DNA from: Halobellus sp. MBLA0158
GTDB lineage: Archaea > Halobacteriota > Halobacteria > Halobacteriales > Haloferacaceae
DNA length: 64,000 bases
Direction: 5' to 3'
Assembly (NCBI RefSeq): GCF_041477585.1
Contig: NZ_JBGNYA010000001.1
Span: 2,356,001 to 2,420,000, forward strand
Positions 58,833-64,000 of the stretch are shown here, piece after piece. The first letter of the stretch is position 1, and the number at the start of each line of letters is the position of its first letter. The notes beneath the pieces were generated by a model. It had not been told where the DNA came from, searched no databases, and saw nothing but the letters and a program-made list of their open reading frames with translations. The translations under genes and the position numbers were made by a program.

Positions 58833-59900
58833 TCACAGTTCAATCCGTTCGTCCCGCTCGGCGGACTCGTACATCGCAGCGAGAATTCTCATATCAGTCA
58901 GTCCGTGCCGCCCGTCGGCGTAGATCTCCGCTCCGGAGAGGATCCGATCGGCGAAGTAGTCGAACTCCTCACGCATTTCCCGCTCGGCGCCCGCGTCGTC
59001 GTGTTCCACGGTAGCGCGTAGCTCCCCGCGCGAGAGGCGGAGCGTACACGTCCCCTGGAACGCGGGATGGAGTTCGATCTGTCCCTCCGTACCGGTGAGC
59101 TTCAGGTGCGTGTCGTTCTGGGCGTGCTGGCTCGACGTGGTCACCATATGGAGGTCGTCCTCGAACCGGAAGGTCGCCGAGGACCGTTCGTCCGGCACGT
59201 CCGCGAACGCCTCGTCGGTCGAAGTCATCCGCGCGCGGACCGCGACCGGATCCCGCCCCAGGAGGAATCGGGTGGTGTTGATCGAGTAGATTCCCAGGTC
59301 CATCACGGACGTCCCGTAGCCCGTCCGGTCGGGGTCGAGCCGCCACTGGTCCGGGTCGGCGATCATCTCCAACAGCGGCTGGGTGTGGTTCCCGTAGACG
59401 GACACCGGATCGCCGATGAATCCGTCCCCGAGCAGTTCGCGCGCCCGTCGGACCGCCGGGTCCGTGTGCATCCGATAGGCGATCATAAGCGGCACGTCCG
59501 CCCGTTCGCAGGCCTCGACCATCCGTTCGGCGCGCTCGACGGTGGCCTCCATCGGCTTCTCGCAGAGGACGGCCTTCCCGAACTCGGCCGCCGTCTCGGC
59601 GTATTCGAGGTGGTGGACGTTCGGCGTGCAGACGTACACCGCGTCGTAGGCGTCGCTCGCTTCCCCCTCGTGGAACGCCTCGTATGTGATCGCGTGGGGG
59701 ACGTCGTGGCGGTCGGCGACGCGTCGCGCCTTGTGGCGCGAGCCGCTCACTAGTACCGACGCCTCACACAGGTCGGCGTCCGCGACGGCCGGGATCGCAA
59801 CGTCGGTCGTCCACCAGCCGAGTCCGACGAGAGCGAACCGGACGGTCCCGCCGGTCGTGGTCTGCCAGTCCCGCCTGTCGAAATCAGTCAGCGGCAGCAT
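58833..59900 (-). CDS. xacA: Gfo/Idh/MocA dehydrogenase, probable D-xylose (pentose) 1-dehydrogenase
   Basis: This 355-residue protein has a Rossmann motif VGLGWW (G26, G28) and the family EKP motif at 114-116. N-terminal TDFDRRDWQ, TEPAVRRA-like HTDPAVRRARELL and PDQWRLD match, from memory, the Haloferax volcanii NADP-dependent xylose dehydrogenase. It would oxidise D-xylose to the xylonolactone. The three other genes of the same oxidative pathway are adjacent: dehydratase, aldehyde dehydrogenase and keto-acid dehydratase. A separate lactonase gene was not seen. Symbol by pathway match; other aldoses remain possible. Confidence 0.85.
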   Translation of the reverse strand: MLPLTDFDRRDWQTTTGGTVRFALVGLGWWTTDVAIPAVADADLCEASVLVSGSRHKARRVADRHDVPHAITYEAFHEGEASDAYDAVYVCTPNVHHLEYAETAAEFGKAVLCEKPMEATVERAERMVEACERADVPLMIAYRMHTDPAVRRARELLGDGFIGDPVSVYGNHTQPLLEMIADPDQWRLDPDRTGYGTSVMDLGIYSINTTRFLLGRDPVAVRARMTSTDEAFADVPDERSSATFRFEDDLHMVTTSSQHAQNDTHLKLTGTEGQIELHPAFQGTCTLRLSRGELRATVEHDDAGAEREMREEFDYFADRILSGAEIYADGRHGLTDMRILAAMYESAERDERIEL

Positions 59901-59928
59901 CGTTCGTGCGTAGCGACACCGACCGAGG

Positions 59929-59937
59929 TAAGTATTT
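59929..59937 (-). promoter_or_regulatory. TATA-like box for the xacA-like gene
   Basis: On the minus strand this is AAATACTTA, 29-37 bases before the ATG at 59900. Confidence 0.45.
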
Positions 59938-59985
59938 CTCCGGGGTTCGGAGATTCGGATTGGTAGCGGGCTCTGCCTGCGGAGG

Positions 59986-61227
59986 CTACGCCTCTGCGAA
60001 CAGCGTCTCGCCCTCGACCATATGCTCCGCGACGGCGTCGAGATCCAGCGTCAGCCCCAGTCCCGGCTCCTCGGGGATCGTCATACGGCCCTCCTCGATG
60101 AGGCCGTCCTCCTCGACGAGGTCCTCCCACCAGCCGAGTTCGTACGAGTGGTACTCGACGGCCAGCGAGTTCGGGATGGCCGCCGCGACGTGGGCGCTCG
60201 CCATCGTCCCGACGGGCGAGGAGACGTTGTGCATCGCGATGGGGATGTAGAACTGCGCCGCCAGATCGGCGATCTTCCGCGTCTCGCGCATCCCGCCGAC
60301 CCGCGGCAGGTCGGGCGCGAGGATGTCCACCGCCTGGTCGGTGATGAGTTGCCGCTGGCCGTGCGTCCGGTAGACGTTCTCGCCGACGGTGACGGGCGTC
60401 TGCGGCGCCGACTGCGTGACCTCGCGTTGCACGTCGTGGTTCTCCGGCGGGATCGGATCCTCGACCCACCAGACGTCGTACTCCTCGACGGCGGCCAAGA
60501 GGCGTTTTGCCGATCCGGCCGAGAAGGACCAGTGGCAGTCGAACGCCACGTCCGCGCGGTCGCCGACGGCCTCGGTGACGGCCTCGACGATCTCGACCTT
60601 GTGGTCGATCTCCGGGCCGCGAAGGTGGCGGTTCGCGCGGTCCTTCTCGTGGCCCGAGGGCACGTCGAGGTCGAACTTGATGGCGTCGTACCCCAGCTCG
60701 TCGACCACGCGCTCGGCCTCGGCGGCGCACGCCTCGGGGTCGGCCTCGTTCTCGGTGTGGAGGTCGCAGTAGATGCGGACCTCGTCGCGGTACTTCCCGC
60801 CGACGAGCTGGTAGGCGGGCACCTCGAGGATCTTCCCCGCGACGTCGTGGAGGGCGATCTCGATCCCGGAGATGGCCGAGACCACCTTCCCGGAGATGGA
60901 GCCCTCCCCGGACATCTTCTGGATCAGGTGCTCGTAGAGGCGGTCGATGTCGAGGGGGTTCTCCCCGACGACGAACGGCGTCATCCGATCGATGATCTCG
61001 GCGTCGCCGCCGCCCCAGTACGCCTCGCCGGTGCCCACGACCCCCGCGTCGGTGTACACCCGCACGAGGATCCACGGGTAGTTGCCGTCGACGACGGTCG
61101 TCTGCACGTCGGTGATCTCGACGTCGCGACCGCCCCCGCGGGCGTTCGTCACGCCCATCGTCTCGGCGGACAGGTCCCGCATCGTGTACTCGGCGTTCGG
61201 ATCGCGGAGCTGTCGGTAGTCGACCAT
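59986..61227 (-). CDS. xacD: Sugar acid dehydratase of the enolase superfamily, probable D-xylonate dehydratase
   Basis: This 413-residue enolase-superfamily protein has the mandelate-racemase-type barrel. The catalytic lysine region is IKFDLDVP (about residue 180). Metal ligands are in DCHWSF (about 228), EDPIPP (about 256) and GEN (about 282), and a catalytic His lies in IAMHNVSSP (about 331). The length and neighbours fit the archaeal D-xylonate/L-arabinonate dehydratase that makes 2-keto-3-deoxypentonate. A TATA-like box lies at 61253-61260. It is the middle gene of the minus-strand trio. Confidence 0.88.
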   Translation of the reverse strand: MVDYRQLRDPNAEYTMRDLSAETMGVTNARGGGRDVEITDVQTTVVDGNYPWILVRVYTDAGVVGTGEAYWGGGDAEIIDRMTPFVVGENPLDIDRLYEHLIQKMSGEGSISGKVVSAISGIEIALHDVAGKILEVPAYQLVGGKYRDEVRIYCDLHTENEADPEACAAEAERVVDELGYDAIKFDLDVPSGHEKDRANRHLRGPEIDHKVEIVEAVTEAVGDRADVAFDCHWSFSAGSAKRLLAAVEEYDVWWVEDPIPPENHDVQREVTQSAPQTPVTVGENVYRTHGQRQLITDQAVDILAPDLPRVGGMRETRKIADLAAQFYIPIAMHNVSSPVGTMASAHVAAAIPNSLAVEYHSYELGWWEDLVEEDGLIEEGRMTIPEEPGLGLTLDLDAVAEHMVEGETLFAEA

Positions 61228-61252
61228 ATGAACACCGTTAACGAGTCTGTTA

Positions 61253-61260
61253 CATCATAG
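61253..61260 (-). promoter_or_regulatory. TATA-like box for the xacD-like gene
   Basis: On the minus strand this is CTATGATG, 26-33 bases before the ATG at 61227. Confidence 0.45.
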
Positions 61261-61359
61261 TTTCCATCGGTGCGGTGTGCCCGATCTCCGAAGATGGCGG
61301 AGGCGACGGCGACCGAATTGGAGATGAAGAGGGGGAAGGACCGCAGGACAGCGGCGACC

Positions 61360-62805
61360 TCAGAAGTTGTCGTAGACGGTCTTGGTGAGCGTGTAGAAGT
61401 CAAGTCCCCGCCGTCCCTGTTCGCGCCAAGTCTCCGTCGAGGAGTCCTTCACGCCGCCGAAGGGGACGTGGAGCTCCAGTCCGGTCGTCTTCTCGTTCAC
61501 CTTGGCGACGCCGGCTTCGACCTCGTCTATGAACCGATTGGCCGTCGTGTGGTCGTCCGTCACGACGCTCGCGGAGAGCCCGTAGTCGGAGTCGTTGGCG
61601 ACGGCGACGGCCTCCTCGAAGTCGCCGACCTCGATGACGGCGACGACGGGGCCGAACACCTCCTCCTGTGCGATTCGGTCGTCGCGGTCGACGTCCGTGA
61701 ACACCGTCGGCTCGACGAAGTAGCCGTCGCCGAAGCGGTCTCCCGCGGGTCGCCCGCCGCCCGTGGCCAGGGTCGCGCCGTCGTCCGCTGCGACGTCGAC
61801 GTAGTCGAGGGTCCCCTCCAACTCCGTCTCGCTCACCTGCGGGCCCATATCGTACTCGTCGCCGGGGCCGATCTCGATCGGCTCGGCGGCCGCGACGAGC
61901 TCGGAGACGAACTCGTCGTGGACGTCCTCGTGGACGATCGCGCGCGAACAGGCGGTGCAGGCCTGCCCGGTGACCCCGAAGCCGCCGGCGGCGACGATCT
62001 CGGCGGCGGCCGCGGGGTCGGCGTCCGCGGCGACCACCGTCGGATTCTTCCCGCCCATCTCGCACTGCGCTCGCGCGCCGCGGTCGACGGCCGTCTCGTA
62101 GACCTGCGTGCCGACGGCCGTCGAGCCGGTGAACGACACCGCGTCCACGTCCTCGTGGGCGACCATGTACGAGCCCGTCGATCCGCTCGCGGTGACGACG
62201 TTCGCGACCCCGTCGGGGAGGCCCGCCTCGTCGAGCGCCTCGAAGAGCTCCACCGCGGGGCCGGGCGCGAGCGACGCCGGCTTCAGGACCGCGGTCGTCC
62301 CGGCCGCCAGCGCGGGCGCCAGTTTCCAGGCGGGAATCGCGATCGGGTAGTTCCACGGCGTGATGAGCGCCGCGACGCCGACCGGCTCCTCTCGGGTGTA
62401 GAGGTTGGTGTCCGGGCCGCTGGCGGCCTTGCGCTCGCCCGCGAGGTCGCGGGCCTGCTCGGCGAAGTAATAGAAGATGTCGACGGCGCGCTGGACCTCT
62501 CCGCCGGCCTCGGCGTGGGTCTTCCCCTCCTCGGCGGTCAGCCGCTCTGTCAGTTCTTCCGAACGGTCGTCGAGGATGCCCGCGGCTCGTCGCAGTATCG
62601 CCCCGCGCTCGGGGCCGGGCGTCGCCGCCCACGCCGATGCCGCCTCGTTCGCCGCCCGGATCGCCCGCTCGGCGTCCTCGTCGCCGGCGGCCGGGTACTC
62701 CGCGACGACCTCGTCGGGCGCCGCGGGGTTCGTCGTCTCGAACGTCTCGCCGGTGGTCGATCCGACCCACTCCCCGTCCACGTAGTTATGATACGTCTTT
62801 GTCAC
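61360..62805 (-). CDS. xacF: Aldehyde dehydrogenase, probable alpha-ketoglutarate semialdehyde dehydrogenase
   Basis: The start is the GTG at 62805 (MTKTYHNYVDGEWVG), giving 481 residues, normal for the ALDH family. The open frame continues far upstream but that part reads across the promoter and the divergent gene. Landmarks: TPWNYPIAIPAWKLAPAL, SFTGSTAVGTQV, the general base in EMGGKNP, the catalytic cysteine region GQACTACSRAIV, and EEVFGPVVAV. With the dehydratases next door it would oxidise the semialdehyde to alpha-ketoglutarate, the last step before the TCA cycle. Confidence 0.9.
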   Translation of the reverse strand: MTKTYHNYVDGEWVGSTTGETFETTNPAAPDEVVAEYPAAGDEDAERAIRAANEAASAWAATPGPERGAILRRAAGILDDRSEELTERLTAEEGKTHAEAGGEVQRAVDIFYYFAEQARDLAGERKAASGPDTNLYTREEPVGVAALITPWNYPIAIPAWKLAPALAAGTTAVLKPASLAPGPAVELFEALDEAGLPDGVANVVTASGSTGSYMVAHEDVDAVSFTGSTAVGTQVYETAVDRGARAQCEMGGKNPTVVAADADPAAAAEIVAAGGFGVTGQACTACSRAIVHEDVHDEFVSELVAAAEPIEIGPGDEYDMGPQVSETELEGTLDYVDVAADDGATLATGGGRPAGDRFGDGYFVEPTVFTDVDRDDRIAQEEVFGPVVAVIEVGDFEEAVAVANDSDYGLSASVVTDDHTTANRFIDEVEAGVAKVNEKTTGLELHVPFGGVKDSSTETWREQGRRGLDFYTLTKTVYDNF

Positions 62806-62833
62806 ATATACGCTATCAACGGACAGGCATACG

Positions 62834-62841
62834 ATTCTTAC
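62834..62841 (-). promoter_or_regulatory. TATA-like box for the aldehyde dehydrogenase gene
   Basis: On the minus strand this reads GTAAGAAT, about 29-36 bases before the GTG at 62805; it supports that start. Confidence 0.4.
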
Positions 62842-62911
62842 GGTCGATCGGGGGTCGCGCGGACGAGGATCGCCGCCACCCGTGTCGGATTCGGCCACCA
62901 CCCCACCAAAG

Positions 62912-62919
62912 CATAAATA
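62912..62919 (+). promoter_or_regulatory. TATA-like box for the FAH-family gene
   Basis: CATAAATA lies 22-29 bases before the ATG at 62941, giving a leaderless transcript. The 135-base divergent region 62806-62940 is the likely regulatory hub of the pathway. Confidence 0.55.
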
Positions 62920-62940
62920 CCGCGAATGACTTGTTCGGCT

Positions 62941-63810
62941 ATGCGATACTACCAGCTCGGCGACGCCGACGAGTCGCGGCTCGCCGTCAGGACGCCGGAC
63001 GGGCTCTACGACCTGACGGCGGCCAACGCCGACGTCGCGACGTACCGCGACCTCGTCCGGGCCGCCGCCATCGCCGACCTGAACGCCGACGAGATCGCGA
63101 GCGGGATCGTCGCCGACGCGCCCCGCATCGACGAGGCGGCGATCGAGGGCTCGGTCCGGCGGCCGCTGGTCCCCAGCGAGGTGTGGGCGGCCGGCGTGAC
63201 CTACCGGATCAGCGAGGAGGCGCGCCGCGAGGAGAGCGCGATGGAGCAGATCTACGTCGACGTCTACGAGGCCGACCGCCCGGAGGTGTTCTTCAAGGCG
63301 ACGCCGAGCCGACTCGTCGGTCCCGGAGAGGCCGTCGGGATCCGCCGCGACTCCGACTGGGACGTCCCCGAGCCGGAACTGGGCGTCGTGCTCCACCGGG
63401 GCGAGATCGTCGGCTTCACGATCGGCAACGATATGAGCAGCCGCTCCATCGAGGGCCGGAATCCGCTGTACCTCCCGCAGGCGAAGGTCTACGACAGGTG
63501 CTGTTCGATCGGCCCGTGCGTCCGTTCGGCCGCGTCGCTGGAGGATCCCCAGGACCTGGAAATGTGGATGACGATCGAACGCGACGGCGACCGCCTGTTC
63601 GAGGAGTCGACGAACACCGGCGGGATGGTCCGGTCGCTGGAGGAGCTCGTCGAGTGCTACGTCGACCACAATGCCGTCCCGGAACTGTCGGTCCTGTTGA
63701 CCGGCACCTCGCTCGTCCCCTCGGAGGGCTTCACGCTCCGGGAGGGAGACCGGATCGACATCGGCATCGAGGGGATCGGCTCGATCACCAACCCGGTCAC
63801 CGTCGTCTGA
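62941..63810 (+). CDS. xacE: Fumarylacetoacetate hydrolase family protein, probable 2-keto-3-deoxypentonate dehydratase
   Basis: The ATG at 62941 gives 289 residues (an in-frame TTG lies 15 bases upstream). The FAH fold shows VWAAGVTYRISEEAR, EVFFKATPSRLVGPGEAV, the metal-binding PEPELGVVLHRGEIVGFT, and NDMSSRSIEGRNPLYLPQAK. In archaeal pentose oxidation an FAH-family enzyme removes water from 2-keto-3-deoxypentonate to give alpha-ketoglutarate semialdehyde. It is divergent from the aldehyde dehydrogenase gene and completes the pathway. Confidence 0.88.
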   Translation: MRYYQLGDADESRLAVRTPDGLYDLTAANADVATYRDLVRAAAIADLNADEIASGIVADAPRIDEAAIEGSVRRPLVPSEVWAAGVTYRISEEARREESAMEQIYVDVYEADRPEVFFKATPSRLVGPGEAVGIRRDSDWDVPEPELGVVLHRGEIVGFTIGNDMSSRSIEGRNPLYLPQAKVYDRCCSIGPCVRSAASLEDPQDLEMWMTIERDGDRLFEESTNTGGMVRSLEELVECYVDHNAVPELSVLLTGTSLVPSEGFTLREGDRIDIGIEGIGSITNPVTVV

Positions 63811-63876
63811 GGCGTCCGCGCCGCTGGGCCGCGGCGCGAACTGTCGGCGGCGAGAGCGTCGAGTCGCGGACGGGTA

Positions 63877-64000
63877 CTACTCGAGGGCGTACATCCGACC
63901 GTCGGTGCCGCCGAAGTACAGCGTCCCGTCGATCAGCGCCGGGCTGGCCCCGACGCCGCGGCCGCCGATCTCCATGAACCACTCCGCCTCGCCGTCCGTG
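63877..64000 (-). CDS. PQQ-type beta-propeller repeat protein, C-terminal fragment (window edge)
   Basis: The reverse strand carries the last 40 codons of a gene that begins beyond the window. The sequence GGRGVGASPALIDGTLYFGG followed by TDGRMYALE is the classic ASPAL-DGxLYxG-xDGxxYAL repeat of PQQ-like beta-propellers. It ends convergently 66 bases after the FAH-family gene. No function can be given from a single repeat. Confidence 0.8.
   Translation of the reverse strand, partial: TDGEAEWFMEIGGRGVGASPALIDGTLYFGGTDGRMYALE

Noticed and set aside
60022-61260. Plus-strand frame opposite the dehydratase gene
   Set aside because: The minus-strand frame has a full enolase-superfamily motif set; this one has none.
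62806-63669. N-terminal extension of the aldehyde dehydrogenase frame
   Set aside because: It reads through the promoter region and antisense to the FAH-family gene. The GTG at 62805 gives a normal-length protein.

Overview
This is a haloarchaeal chromosome or large-replicon window. GC is high outside surface-protein genes, the proteins are very acidic, and many genes have a TATA-like box about 25-33 bases before the start codon, as expected for leaderless mRNAs. Tat/lipobox and PGF-CTERM surface signals and H4folate enzymes fit the same group. I saw no rRNA, tRNA, IS element, CRISPR array or replication origin.

Region 1 (1-9.3 kb) is mostly housekeeping. It holds the end of an aspartoacylase-family gene, a two-HTH acidic protein, and a one-carbon group: a methylenetetrahydrofolate reductase-like protein, serine hydroxymethyltransferase and a DmdA/GcvT-like H4folate methyltransferase, with a double UspA protein among them. 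A small membrane protein, a MOSC protein and a two-gene HTH + partner unit with a palindromic operator candidate follow. Region 2 (9.3-14.7 kb) encodes a TAXI-type TRAP uptake system (binding protein, DUF1850 protein, fused permease) followed by a Bat-type HTH regulator.

Region 3 (15.1-55.1 kb) is the striking part. Two giant exported proteins (about 3675 and 2674 residues) and two paralogous smaller surface glycoproteins surround a block of envelope genes: DUF4350, MoxR ATPase, two small membrane proteins, DUF58, DUF4129, DUF1616, two very large FtsX-type permeases carrying surface-protein-like ectodomains, one LolD/MacB-type ATPase and one polytopic GT-C-like protein. I read this as a candidate surface-protein assembly, presentation or remodelling locus. 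That joint function is inference; the gene contents and order are seen directly.

Region 4 (55.4-64 kb) has a hybrid receiver/PAS histidine kinase, an AT-rich convergent gap, and a four-gene oxidative pentose set resembling Haloferax xacA, xacD, xacF and xacE (pentose to pentonate to 2-keto-3-deoxypentonate to alpha-ketoglutarate semialdehyde to alpha-ketoglutarate). The last gene of the set is divergent from the others. The window ends inside a PQQ-type beta-propeller gene.
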